The position numbers and the translations under genes are program-made. Positions 53,948-62,508 of a stretch of DNA of 64,000 nucleotides are shown here, in pieces (positions within the stretch are counted from its first letter, which is position 1; each line of letters starts with the position of its first letter). The notes under the pieces are model-generated. The model worked only from the letters and a program-made list of their open reading frames with translations. It searched no databases and had not been told where the DNA came from. The stretch is from Candidatus Melainabacteria bacterium (GTDB lineage Bacteria; Cyanobacteriota; Vampirovibrionia; Obscuribacterales; Obscuribacteraceae): contig JADJWK010000003.1 in the NCBI GenBank assembly GCA_016716405.1, positions 813,322 to 877,321 on the forward strand. The letters run 5' to 3'.

Positions 53948-54516
53948 AGTTTTGGTCCATCATCTAGTCCAGTCCGTTTCGTCATAGTACTTCTGGAAGA
54001 GCTCTCGCCACCGAAAAAGCCGCAACGAACTTTGCTGAAGCTTATTCCAGCGAATGTTTCCATGTTGCGCTTTATGGCTTTTGCATAGTTAGTGCGATTC
54101 AGGTCTCCACGGTCCCGTGCGATTATGCAGTGTTCAACCATACGATTTTGGGTGCGAGCAGCTTCATGTCGAACCCATTTATCGAATCCCAGCTGCCATG
54201 CAGCTTCTATGGACGACGAACTTGCAAGGTAGGCAGTGAAGAATCGATGAAGGCTATCTAGTTGGGGTGTCTTCTGGTACTTTTCGAATATTCCATCAAC
54301 AGTGACTCTGGGCACAATATCCTTTTGAAGTCGCTTTACATATGCGTCGAGCTCAAGGACGAGACGCCGAGTCTCTTTGGTGCAAAGATCCCTGAGTATT
54401 GCGCTTTCTGCTCGCTCAATGCGTTCACTTGAGCTCTTTGCATCACTGACCAAATCGTCTCCATACCGTTTCCAACGGGCTGGAAGGTTTGAGTTTCTAA
54501 AGGGGCCGTCCGTCAT
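53944..54516 (-). CDS. Unknown partner of the QueC-like enzyme
   Basis: 190 residues, mostly helical, basic, with a GGAGA-type ribosome binding site. No domain is recognised. The C-terminal ~45 residues end in a Gly/Ser/Arg-rich segment (GFFGGESSSRSTMTKRT). As the first gene of the four-gene operon and translationally coupled to the QueC-like enzyme, it is a candidate substrate or effector. Confidence 0.65.
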   Translation of the reverse strand: MTDGPFRNSNLPARWKRYGDDLVSDAKSSSERIERAESAILRDLCTKETRRLVLELDAYVKRLQKDIVPRVTVDGIFEKYQKTPQLDSLHRFFTAYLASSSSIEAAWQLGFDKWVRHEAARTQNRMVEHCIIARDRGDLNRTNYAKAIKRNMETFAGISFSKVRCGFFGGESSSRSTMTKRTGLDDGPKL

Positions 54517-54674
54517 AACAATCTCCGCTGTCAGCTACTAAACAGTATACTCTGACATTGTTGGCTTTGTCTAGCTATTTTCTGACATTTTATTGAGAGT
54601 GCATAATGAAGGATCGGTCGCTTGGATGACCAACTAACATCAAGATCAGGAAATCCATCAAAAGATCGATTTTG

Positions 54675-56231
54675 TCATTGCGCTAACGCCATGAGTCGAA
54701 TTTCCGCTTCCGCTCGAAACCAGTCAATCTCATCGAAGCCGTGGCTGCATCCACGGTTTAACCAGCGATGATAAGCTCGAAGAGCTACATCTGAATGATC
54801 GACCGAAACGAATGGAGCGGCAGCGGTGCATCTTGGCAAAGCCAATGCCAATAACTCAAGCATAAGTATTCCAACGTCTATGGTAGTGTCTAGGAGCGGT
54901 GCAGATAGATCGGGCTGAAGCGTTGGTACAGACAGTGAAAGATGTGTTTGCGTTACTTCCGATATACCGAGTGTCGAAAAAGTAGGCTCATTAGGATGCC
55001 CGCCAAGGTCAATGAGTTGCTCGTAAAGACGAGCACACTCATCATTGACTATTTGATTCGCTTTGGTCATAAGTTCAGCGATACTAGCTATCGAGAACCT
55101 ATGCTTAAATCGTCTGGTAGAGCTGGCATCTTTGTATTTATCAAACCAGACTTGCCTCAGTGTTTGTTCGGCCGTTATCGCAAAGCAGTACATTGCGTTC
55201 TCGAGTGCACCTCTAAGAACCATATTGGTTTCCGCGTAGTGCGCGCTCATAGCAAGCCTAATTGCTCCGAGAAAGGCAGAATGAGCTCTCATCACGAAGA
55301 AGGTTTCAAGCCAGTCGCTTGGCTCAATTGTATCGAAGGCAAGGTCTGCTCCTAGTCTCTGGTATGCGGTAAGCAGAAAGATCTCCTTTGACTTGAGCGC
55401 CGTCAATCGAAGTCGCGCTTCGATGTTAGAGAGTATATTGAATTGGTAAGGATAATCTTGAAACGCAGCGAGCGTATTGTTTTCTGCCACCTGCAAGAAA
55501 TTCGATAAGGAATCCTCAGCCCAGCCTGGCGGAACCCAACCCTCGAAGTTCGACGGTACTTTTTCATTTATTAAATCACTGACCTCGCTAGAGAGAATCA
55601 GGCGAACAATTGGAGAGATGTCTTCTTTCTTCTCTGCTATGGCAACCCACAACTCCCTCAATTCCTCTCTATAAGAGGCATCTGGACTTTCTTGCATGAT
55701 GGGAAGAACGTCCTGTAGCAGAGTCTGAAGCTCGTCAAACCTATCAAGCTTTACCAGCTGTAGGCACTTAAGAATGACAGGAATGTGAATGTGTGGTACT
55801 AAACTCGGTTGCATACATTGCTCGATTACTTTATCGAGCAATGAGATAGACCTATCGAGTTCACCTGACTGCTCTAGGAGCTGAGCAGAAAGGATCTCTA
55901 GAAGGATCCCCTCAAGATCAAGTGGGGTAGATCGGAGATAACGAATCTCCTTCGCAAGGTCTGTATATACAGCAGCTTCTGGGAGCTTGTTGTTCGCATA
56001 TAAAGCCCTGGCCAACAGGTGTGCTGCGCTTGCGGCTTCTGGCGTACCTGGTCGTGTATTTGCCTGAAGCTTCCTTGCAATTTGCTCCGCCTGGTCAAAC
56101 TGGGCCGAGATTAGTAGGTCTTTCAGTTTTGCCGACTCGGTCGGATCAAGCTCACTAGATTGAATTGGCGGCAGGTAGAGACCGGTCGCTTGATCAAGAG
56201 TGAATTCAGTTTCGCCTTGCGACTCTTCCAT
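54675..56231 (-). CDS. TPR-like protein with DUF5677-like C-terminal region
   Basis: About 518 residues from ATG 56231 (a TTG at 56261 is possible). The first half is a helical-repeat region (FDQAEQIARKLQANT; LLARALYANNKLPEAAVYTD). The second half contains FLGAIRLAMSAHYAETNMVLRGALENAMYCFAI, similar to the DUF5677 pattern of paired helices and possibly HEPN-related. It is the last island gene before attR and transcribed alone; role unknown. Confidence 0.65.
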   Translation of the reverse strand: MEESQGETEFTLDQATGLYLPPIQSSELDPTESAKLKDLLISAQFDQAEQIARKLQANTRPGTPEAASAAHLLARALYANNKLPEAAVYTDLAKEIRYLRSTPLDLEGILLEILSAQLLEQSGELDRSISLLDKVIEQCMQPSLVPHIHIPVILKCLQLVKLDRFDELQTLLQDVLPIMQESPDASYREELRELWVAIAEKKEDISPIVRLILSSEVSDLINEKVPSNFEGWVPPGWAEDSLSNFLQVAENNTLAAFQDYPYQFNILSNIEARLRLTALKSKEIFLLTAYQRLGADLAFDTIEPSDWLETFFVMRAHSAFLGAIRLAMSAHYAETNMVLRGALENAMYCFAITAEQTLRQVWFDKYKDASSTRRFKHRFSIASIAELMTKANQIVNDECARLYEQLIDLGGHPNEPTFSTLGISEVTQTHLSLSVPTLQPDLSAPLLDTTIDVGILMLELLALALPRCTAAAPFVSVDHSDVALRAYHRWLNRGCSHGFDEIDWFRAEAEIRLMALAQ

Positions 56232-56360
56232 ATCCTGATCCTGGCTTTCCTTGCGGCACAAAGCATTGCGAGACTGGACACCAAATTTCTCAACGAAGTC
56301 TCCCGACGCCGGAAACGCAGTATAATAGAGCGTCTTCAGCCTCGCGAATTTAAAAGGTTC

Positions 56361-56381
56361 GGGGGCACCAAAGGGGCACCG
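56361..56381. repeat. Inner end repeat, right copy
   Basis: Direct copy of 18604-18624, 27 bp inside the right core repeat. Confidence 0.6.
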
Positions 56382-56407
56382 ATACTAACCCGATCCCGAA
56401 AAACCTT

Positions 56408-56478
56408 GGGCGGTGAGGGACTCGAACCCCCAGCCCCTTCGGTGTAAACGAAGTGCTCCACCATTGAGCTAACCGCCC
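56408..56478 (-). tRNA. tRNA-Val(UAC), attR
   Basis: Complete cloverleaf: acceptor GGGCGGT/ACCGCCC, anticodon stem CTTCG/CGAAG with loop TTTACAC (anticodon TAC), T-loop TTCGAGT; CCA is not encoded. Bases 56408-56460 are the 53-bp direct repeat with attL. The element thus restores the tRNA 3' end while the original 3' end sits at 18441. Confidence 0.95.
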
Positions 56479-56658
56479 TTAGGCTCGTAGTTTAGCATAC
56501 GGCCTTCGCCGGCACGCTCCACACCCCGGACGGGTACATTCCCGTCCCCTGACAACCACGAACAGCTCCAACACCTACTTCCCATCCCCACCGGTGCCCA
56601 GCTTCTTCTCGTAATACGAAGCCCGCTCCGACGTGCCCAGCTTCGGGCACGTCTCCGC

Positions 56659-56910
56659 CTACCGCTTGTAAACCGGCGTCGGATTCGACGTGTCTTTCAA
56701 AGCGAGCAGATAATCAGCAAGAGCCTTCCTGTGCTCCCCCAGCCCCTCGTAGCAGGTCGCCCTGTCGATAAAGAGCAGACGCTCGGTGGGATTGAGCGAC
56801 AGGGCTCGATCCAGGTCGGGGATGGCACTGTTCGAGAAAAACGATCGAAAACCCGCCCGCCTATCAAGTAATATGGCAAGTAGCATCAACATCAAAGCGA
56901 CCGCAATCAC
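56659..56910 (-). CDS. Short TPR protein with N-terminal membrane anchor
   Basis: 83 residues from GTG 56910: a TM helix (IAVALMLMLLAILL), then one TPR (DLDRALSLNPTERLLFIDRA, YEGLGEHRKALADYLLAL). It overlaps the 5' region of the divergent pseudokinase by position, so the start is uncertain, and the tail may be truncated by a frameshift. Confidence 0.5.
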   Translation of the reverse strand: MIAVALMLMLLAILLDRRAGFRSFFSNSAIPDLDRALSLNPTERLLFIDRATCYEGLGEHRKALADYLLALKDTSNPTPVYKR

Positions 56911-56922
56911 TGTCCACAGCCC

Positions 56923-58053
56923 ATGAGCGACCCCGGCGAGCCACCCCCCGTCAAATTAGTCGAATCCTGCGACCGATGCGGCTCGCCGCTTGTCAGTGTA
57001 CCCGAATCGCCGGGCAAGCGTATATGCCCGGTTTGCTCCAAGTACGGTCCCGGCGCCACCGCCGACTCGGCGCGCCAGGCGGATCAGGCTGTTGCCGACG
57101 CCAGCTCCAGAGGCGAGCCCGAGCACCTGATGTCCGAAAAGGCTGTCGCCGAGCTCGAGCTCGATCCCGAGATCACCTCGACTTTCAAGATCATCGAGCT
57201 GGTGGAGAGCACCAGGCGCTATAAAGCGCTACGGGCTTATGATCCCAACCTCAACTGCAATTTTCTGCTGAAGATCCTCAATCCGGGATTCTACGATCCC
57301 CTGGTGCTACTGCCGGTGGAGACAGTGGCGAGCATTCTGGTGGCACAGACGCACCCGCATCTGCTCACCGTATATGATGCCCGCACCACCGACAGCGGCA
57401 AGCGCTATCTGATTATGGAGGATCCCGGACCGGTCACCATCGAGTCTCTCATCGAGAAAGAGGGTTTTATCGAGCTGCCCAGGGCGATAAGCATGTATGT
57501 CCAGGCTTGCGAGGCGCTCATGATGCTCCACAAACTCGGGATCTTGCACAATTGCATCCGCCCGCGCTATATCGCGGTCAAGAAAACCGAGAGCGGTCTC
57601 GAGACAGTGAAGCTCACCGGTTTCAGTATCACTTCCTACAAAGAGCCCGATCTCGAATCGCCGCTCAAGATCGGGCGGAATTATACGTGTAACGACACTT
57701 TCTATATGTCGCCTGAAGAGCTCGAGTCGCGAGAGCTGAGCATCGGGACCGATATATACAGTCTTGCCTGCGTGATGTTCCACGCCATGACCGGCAAGCC
57801 TGTCTATCGTTCAAGAGAGCGCGAGAAAGTCGTCTACCAGCACACGGGAACAGAGAGGGCTCGCTTCCGCCGGCGGTACGAGATCCCCGGTCCGGTTCAG
57901 GAAGTGGTGCTTCATTGCCTGGAGAAAGATCCGGCAAAGCGCTACAAGAGCTCGCAGGATCTGCTGCTTGATCTGCAGCGCCTGGAGCAGGAGAAAGCGC
58001 CCATTCTGGACAGCCTGTGGAAACGTATTCTGGCGTCGGTGTTCGGAACGTAA
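56923..58053 (+). CDS. Zinc-ribbon pseudokinase
   Basis: 376 residues. It opens with a four-Cys zinc ribbon (CDRCGSPLV... ICPVCSKYG), then a linker to ~85 and a Hanks-type kinase fold. The VAIK lysine survives in NFLLKIL, but the catalytic loop is LHNCIRPRYI (no HRD Asp, no Asn) and DFG is LTGFS, so phosphotransfer is not expected. The C-lobe is intact (YMSPEELESRELSIGTDIYS; CLEKDPAKRYKSSQDLLLDL). It probably acts as a scaffold or nucleotide sensor. Confidence 0.88.
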   Translation: MSDPGEPPPVKLVESCDRCGSPLVSVPESPGKRICPVCSKYGPGATADSARQADQAVADASSRGEPEHLMSEKAVAELELDPEITSTFKIIELVESTRRYKALRAYDPNLNCNFLLKILNPGFYDPLVLLPVETVASILVAQTHPHLLTVYDARTTDSGKRYLIMEDPGPVTIESLIEKEGFIELPRAISMYVQACEALMMLHKLGILHNCIRPRYIAVKKTESGLETVKLTGFSITSYKEPDLESPLKIGRNYTCNDTFYMSPEELESRELSIGTDIYSLACVMFHAMTGKPVYRSREREKVVYQHTGTERARFRRRYEIPGPVQEVVLHCLEKDPAKRYKSSQDLLLDLQRLEQEKAPILDSLWKRILASVFGT

Positions 58054-58130
58054 CCGGGCGGGATCCGGGACATGAAATCCTCTTTAAAGCAATTCCCATC
58101 GAGAGAGCCATCTGATATGCTTACTGGTGT

Positions 58131-58561
58131 TTGCCGTCGAGAATACCGCTAGATTTTGCTAGAGAGTCAGAGACAGTGCGTTTAACCAAGGGATGTAAGA
58201 AAGTGCTCGAGGTCCTGGAGTCGGCTTCCGAGCTGCTTAGCGCCCAGGACATACACGGCATGATGCGCCAGGCCGATAACAAGGCGCCGGGGCTGACCAC
58301 GGTCTATCGGTCGCTGGAGTCCCTGGCGGAGCATTCACTTGTGCAGGCGGTGGATCTCGGCGACGGCGAAAAGCGCTATGAGCTGGTCAAGCCCGGGGAG
58401 CACCATCACCACCTGGTTTGCGATACTTGCCGGGCGAGCGTCCATCTGGACCAGTGCCTGATCGAAGAGCTCGAGGGCGGCATCCAGCCAAGTACGGCTT
58501 TCATGTCCGGGGTCATGTGCTCGAGATCTTCGGCATCTGCCGGGACTGCGCCCTGAAATAG
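58131..58561 (+). CDS. Fur-family metal-responsive repressor, frameshifted near its end
   Basis: From TTG 58131 or GTG 58176. A winged helix (TKGCKKVLEVLESASELLSA; LTTVYRSLESLAEHSLV) and the metal site EHHHHLVCDTC are present. One missing G near 58490 converts the natural end AKYGFHVRGHVLEIFGICRDC into a nonsense frame; corrected, the second CxxC (ICRDC) and stop at 58561 appear. The Zn-site layout and a MerC/His-rich neighbour favour a Zur-like role over iron Fur. Confidence 0.85.
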
Positions 58562-58670
58562 GTACCGGTCCCAGCGAGAATTGTTTATATATAGTACATA
58601 GAGGTTACGGGTGTCTTGATATCCGGTAAACTCGTAAGTCCATTTTTGGGAATGAATTCCATTTTTGAAT

Positions 58671-59268
58671 ATGAATGAGGAAACCGAGCCCATGTCCCCC
58701 GAGACCCGAACCGCCCCGGCATCAAAGAAACGGAGCGAGGATCACGCCGAATCGAGCTGCTGCGGCGGTCATAACCATGCGGCCGGTCACCCGACCGGTG
58801 CCGACCAGGGCAGTCCCGTAGCGATAACCACCGGGGTCGCCGCTGCCCATTCCGCGGATGAGGCTGAAGACGGAGTCTCGAAGGCGATTCTTTCTATGGA
58901 CAACCTGGGCATCATCGCTTCTATAGGATGTCTCATCCACTGTGCCGCGCTGCCTTTTTGTGGTGGCTTTCCTGCCTGTCCTGGGGCTCGGCTGGCTGGA
59001 CAGCCACGAGTCGCACCAGTACCTGGCTGCCTTGATCATAGGCTTCGCCCCTTTCGCTGTGGTCCCTGCTTATTTCAGGCATCGACGCATCGAGGTCCTG
59101 CTTGCCATGATCGTGGGCATGACCCTGGTGGTCGCAGGCGCCGTATTCGTCCACCATATTGCAGGCGATCAGTGGGAGTTGCCTCTCATGATAGCGGGCA
59201 ATCTGATCCTGGTGGCTGCTCACTGGCGAAACAAGATGCTCGTGAAATGCTGCGGTCACGAGCATTAG
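58671..59268 (+). CDS. MerC-like membrane protein, frameshifted
   Basis: ATG 58671. The N-terminal ~75 residues are His/Cys rich (SCCGGHNHAAGH), a probable metal-binding tail. The MerC domain starts LGIIASIGCLIHCAALPF; dropping one T from TTTTT at ~58955 restores VVAFLPVLGLGWL, AALIIGFAPFAVVPAYF, LLAMIVGMTLVVAGAVF and a GNLILVAAHWRN ending, with CCGHEH as C-terminus. Four TM helices. A likely metal transporter or handling protein, perhaps under the adjacent Fur-family regulator. Confidence 0.82.
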
Positions 59269-59468
59269 GATGCTGTTCGGCTCCGGCCAAGCCTCTTAAC
59301 AACCGTCTATCTTTGTTTACGAACTTCGGGCTCTTAACCGGCCCATTAACCATGCCGGTGCGATTCTCTTGCATGTCAGGGCTGCCTGTCAGGCACGAAA
59401 CGCCCTGGCAGACCCAGGTTAGATCCAATGTTATATACGATGTTATATACGGAGCCTATAGAAAAGCA

Positions 59469-59621
59469 ATGATTACTGTGGTGTTCTATCTTCTTGTCGG
59501 AGTTATCGCATTCGGCATTCTGCTGCAACTGCTTCACGACGAGATCAGCGCCATCGGCAGCTTCCTCCGTGATGTTTTCACGGGTGGGCTGTCTCTGGGC
59601 GGCAATCGTTTTTCAAGCTGA
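59469..59621 (+). CDS. Small single-TM protein
   Basis: 50 residues: TM helix ITVVFYLLVGVIAFGILLQ followed by a short amphipathic tail. Its composition is natural but there is no good ribosome binding site; low certainty. Confidence 0.4.
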   Translation: MITVVFYLLVGVIAFGILLQLLHDEISAIGSFLRDVFTGGLSLGGNRFSS

Positions 59622-59693
59622 GTTTCCTCCGGGATCGCCGGGAGGCACCAGTCTCCCGGGCGAATTTTAGAATCGAATAAACCCTTGTGAAAC

Positions 59694-60110
59694 CTAAATC
59701 CGCTTGCGTCCGGATTTGCGGGTCGCACTGCTGGTGATATCACGGATGTCCGTGTAGACCAGGCGGAGCGGGCTGTAACGATGGAAGCCCGAGAAGACGT
59801 AGCGCATGATGTCGTCGACGACATGGCGCCAGATCATGTATTTCTCTTTCTTGCGCAGACGCGACACCATACGCATGCGGCTGGCGGTGGCGGATATGGC
59901 CGGCTGTCCGGTCAAAGTCTGGGCGGCGCGGCGGCCTGCCAGGGTGCGATTTTTGAAAAGCTCGCGATAGCCCGAAGAGATCGATCCGTCCACCGGTCTG
60001 ATGCTCTGGGTGCTGGCGGCCACCAGTGCAGGTCTGGTCTGCCTGGAGAATTCGCCTGTCGGAACGAGCGTGTTGCGGGCTGTTCTGGTAACGTATCCGG
60101 CTAGTCCCAT
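59694..60110 (-). CDS. Basic hypothetical protein
   Basis: 138 residues, Arg-rich, from ATG 60110 after a GAGGTGA ribosome binding site. The last ~50 residues (WRHVVDDIMRYVFSGFHRYS; KSGRKRI) look protein-like; no domain is recognised. The overlapping 60117 frame is less plausible. Confidence 0.5.
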   Translation of the reverse strand: MGLAGYVTRTARNTLVPTGEFSRQTRPALVAASTQSIRPVDGSISSGYRELFKNRTLAGRRAAQTLTGQPAISATASRMRMVSRLRKKEKYMIWRHVVDDIMRYVFSGFHRYSPLRLVYTDIRDITSSATRKSGRKRI

Positions 60111-60117
60111 GGGTCAC

Positions 60118-60460
60118 CTCGATTTCTAATTGCGGTATCGCTCATCAACCTGGAACTAACAGCATTATTGATCAGTAACGTTTTTTGAACAAGGAAAAAA
60201 TTGGCTCTGGCACCATATCCAGTGAAGATCCGATCCCGCAAACGTTGCCATATTCGGTATCTTCGATTACTGCCGATTTTGGTTAATTCCTAGACATCGC
60301 CTCTTGATATCCACGCCTTGCACATCGACGCCCACTTGACATGCCGGTATAAGCCAGCACGCAATGCCGCCTGAACCGGAAATCACGGAAGCCCGGGAGC
60401 CTTCGGGTAAAATACGGCATTCAGCTCAAGAGCCGCTTTACCAGTAATCCCGAGGTCCCC
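60118..60460. other. Intergenic region, no gene seen
   Basis: About 340 bp between divergent genes, with a T6 run (60179-60185) and no supported open frame; it should hold both promoters. Confidence 0.4.
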
Positions 60461-61621
60461 ATGAGACTCAACAAGTCTGATTCTGTTTTCGTGAAGATGA
60501 TCCATGTCTTTTTCGCGCTTCTCTTTTTCGTCTGCGTGACCGCACCACCGGCGATGTGCAACATCGACGAGGAGGCCGAGAAGATCGAGAAAGAGACCGT
60601 GGAGGCCAAAAAGAAGAAACGGGAAGAGAAAAAAGCCGCTAAAGAGAAGGCTGCCCAGGAGAAGAAGGAGAGGAAAGGCGGCGATGACGACGCCGAAAGC
60701 GCCGATAAAGACTCCGCTGACAGCGACGAGTTCGACGATTCGCTCGACAAGCTCAATATCGAAAAGCCCAGCGAGCACGACGAAGCTACCACCACCGGAC
60801 AGGAAAAGCCCAAGTATAAAGTCGCTCTGGCTCTCGGCGGCGGCGGCGGTCGAGGCTCCGGTCATATCGGAGTCTTGAAAGTCCTCGAGGAAGAGAAGAT
60901 TCCATTCGACCTGGTGGTCGGCACCAGCATCGGTTCTATTATCGGCGGCATGTACTGCGCCGGCGTGCCGCTGAAGGACATCGAGCAGATGTTTCTCGAC
61001 CGCTCCCTGATGAAGGCGTTCATGACGGTACCGCTGTCGGTTCGTATGATCGCCGCGCCGATTATGGTGCTGCCCCGGGTGGTGCGCCATCCTTATGATG
61101 GGCTCTATTACGGCAACAAATTCCGCAAGTATCTGAGCTCCAAGCTTCCCGACGACGAGAAGAACATCCAGGACCTCAAGACTCCCTTCGCGGCGGTGGT
61201 GGTCGACCTGGTCACCGGTAAGGTAGCCAGTCTCACCAGAGGCAACCTCAGCTATGCCATGCAGGCGAGCTCGGCTGTGCCGGGGCTGAGAAAGCCGGTT
61301 CAGATTGGCGACAAACTCTATGTGGACGGTGGTGTCGCCGAGAACGTCCCGGTAGTCCAGTGTAAAAGCTCGGCGCCGATGTGGTCATTCGCCGTCAATA
61401 TCGACGAGATGATGGACCCGGTCGATCTCGATCACTTCAGGAAGATGGGAAGCGTCAGCAAACGCCTGATCAAGCTGCAGCTGCAAAACCTCGATCAGCC
61501 GCTCTGCGAGCAGGCTTGCGTCACCATCCACCCGGATGTCACCGGTATCGGTCTGCTTTCCACCAGCCATGAAGACGCTGTCAAAGGCATTGCGCTGGCG
61601 AGAAAGCCGCCCGGGAGATGA
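60461..61621 (+). CDS. Patatin-like phospholipase
   Basis: 386 residues. A signal peptide (IHVFFALLFFVCVTAPPAMC) is followed by a charged Lys/Glu/Asp linker (~30-115) and the patatin domain: oxyanion loop LGGGGGRGSGHIGVL, nucleophile elbow GTSIGS and catalytic Asp in VDGGVAENVPV. It belongs to the RssA/NTE-type bacterial acyl-hydrolases. Two homopolymer deletions near 61593 (GG for GGG) and 61634 (A5 for A6) hide the natural end, which would lie near 61670. Confidence 0.88.
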   Translation: MRLNKSDSVFVKMIHVFFALLFFVCVTAPPAMCNIDEEAEKIEKETVEAKKKKREEKKAAKEKAAQEKKERKGGDDDAESADKDSADSDEFDDSLDKLNIEKPSEHDEATTTGQEKPKYKVALALGGGGGRGSGHIGVLKVLEEEKIPFDLVVGTSIGSIIGGMYCAGVPLKDIEQMFLDRSLMKAFMTVPLSVRMIAAPIMVLPRVVRHPYDGLYYGNKFRKYLSSKLPDDEKNIQDLKTPFAAVVVDLVTGKVASLTRGNLSYAMQASSAVPGLRKPVQIGDKLYVDGGVAENVPVVQCKSSAPMWSFAVNIDEMMDPVDLDHFRKMGSVSKRLIKLQLQNLDQPLCEQACVTIHPDVTGIGLLSTSHEDAVKGIALARKPPGR

Positions 61622-61864
61622 TGCCGGTGATCAAAAACGGCTCAAAGAGTGCGGTGTCGATATTTAAGAACGTGACAATTGGCTGCCGGATTTTTATGTA
61701 GCGTTACAAGAGCGCCAGATAGAGCCGCTCTGGGATAGACTAGGCTTTTTCGAATTCAGGCAATTCGAATCCGGGCACCTCACATATTCACTACTTTTAT
61801 ATTCACTTCCCTACTTTCGCGATCGCCGATCGATCACATTCCATCTTTATTTCAGGAGGAGATC

Positions 61865-62271
61865 ATGGTCACCAAGAAGACTCCAGCAAAGAAATCGACA
61901 ACTTCAGCGCCGTCCAAAACCACCAGCAAAGCAGCCGCCAAGCCAGATGCAAAGCCGGCAGCCGCGAGCAAAGCCGCTCCTGCCAGGGCGACCACAACCA
62001 AGACCACGTCGCCGTCCCCGGCTCCGGCTCCGGCAAAAGCCGCTGCCGGCAAAGCCACCGCTGAAAAGCCCGCCGCCGTAACCACTGAAAAAGGCTACCG
62101 CGGCAAAAGCCACAACCAAACAAGCTGCCACGGCAGTTCTCCGAAAGACCTGCCACCGAGCAGATCGCCCTTCGCGCTTATTTCATCTGGGCGCAGCGCG
62201 GCTGCAGCCACGGCGGCGATGTCTCCGACTGGCTCCAGGCCGAATCCGAGCTCTTCGAGAGCAACAACTGA
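61865..62271 (+). CDS. DUF2934 protein with Ala/Lys/Pro-rich N-terminus, frameshifted
   Basis: AGGAGG precedes ATG 61865. About 80 residues of histone-H1-like Lys/Ala/Pro/Thr composition (KTPAKKSTTSAPSKTT) are followed, after a frame change between 62095 and 62155, by EQIALRAYFIWAQRGCSHGG and WLQAESEL, a DUF2934 domain, ending at 62271. The nominal frame continuing to 62425 is an artefact. Confidence 0.8.
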
Positions 62272-62282
62272 TATTGCCGATT

Positions 62283-62370
62283 CTGGAGACCCGGAGACCC
62301 AAGGAAACCCAAGGAAACCCACGGAGACCAAAGGAAACTCACGGAGACCCAAGGAAACTCACGGAAACTC
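62283..62370 (+). repeat. Degenerate ~10-21 bp tandem repeats
   Basis: Units based on GGAGACCCAAGGAAACTCAC recur four to five times with shortened variants, directly after the DUF2934 stop and before the terminator. Non-coding. Confidence 0.75.
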
Positions 62371-62371
62371 G

Positions 62372-62412
62372 AAGAAGCCGGGCATGCGCAAGCAGCCCGG
62401 TTTTTCTTTGAC
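62372..62412 (+). terminator. Rho-independent terminator
   Basis: CCGGGC and GCCCGG pair around an ATGCGCAAGCA loop and are followed by TTTTTC; located downstream of the DUF2934 gene. Confidence 0.75.
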
Positions 62413-62508
62413 TGGACTCCCCTGACTGACCGCGCGAAGAGCCGGCATATACATATCGAACCGGTAGACTACAATAGAAGTGCCCGGAGTCCGTAGCCAA
62501 GCCAGGAA

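Larger units (their letters stand above)
18441..56460. mobile_element. Integrative mobilizable element in tRNA-Val
   Basis: About 38.0 kb between 53-bp direct repeats. It contains the site-specific integrase, two excisionase-type HTH genes, relaxase, RHH accessory protein, coupling protein, ssb and RadC-like gene, with a defence cargo from ~35.2 to 56.2 kb. No VirB4 ATPase, lytic transglycosylase or pilus set is present, so it should need a helper element for transfer. A 21-bp repeat near each end (18604-18624, 56361-56381) is a candidate integrase arm site. Confidence 0.88.

Noticed and set aside
56160..56447. Open frame ending GEGLEPPAPSV
   Set aside because: This ending is the well-known translation of a tRNA gene; the frame lies over tRNA-Val and antisense to the TPR-like gene.
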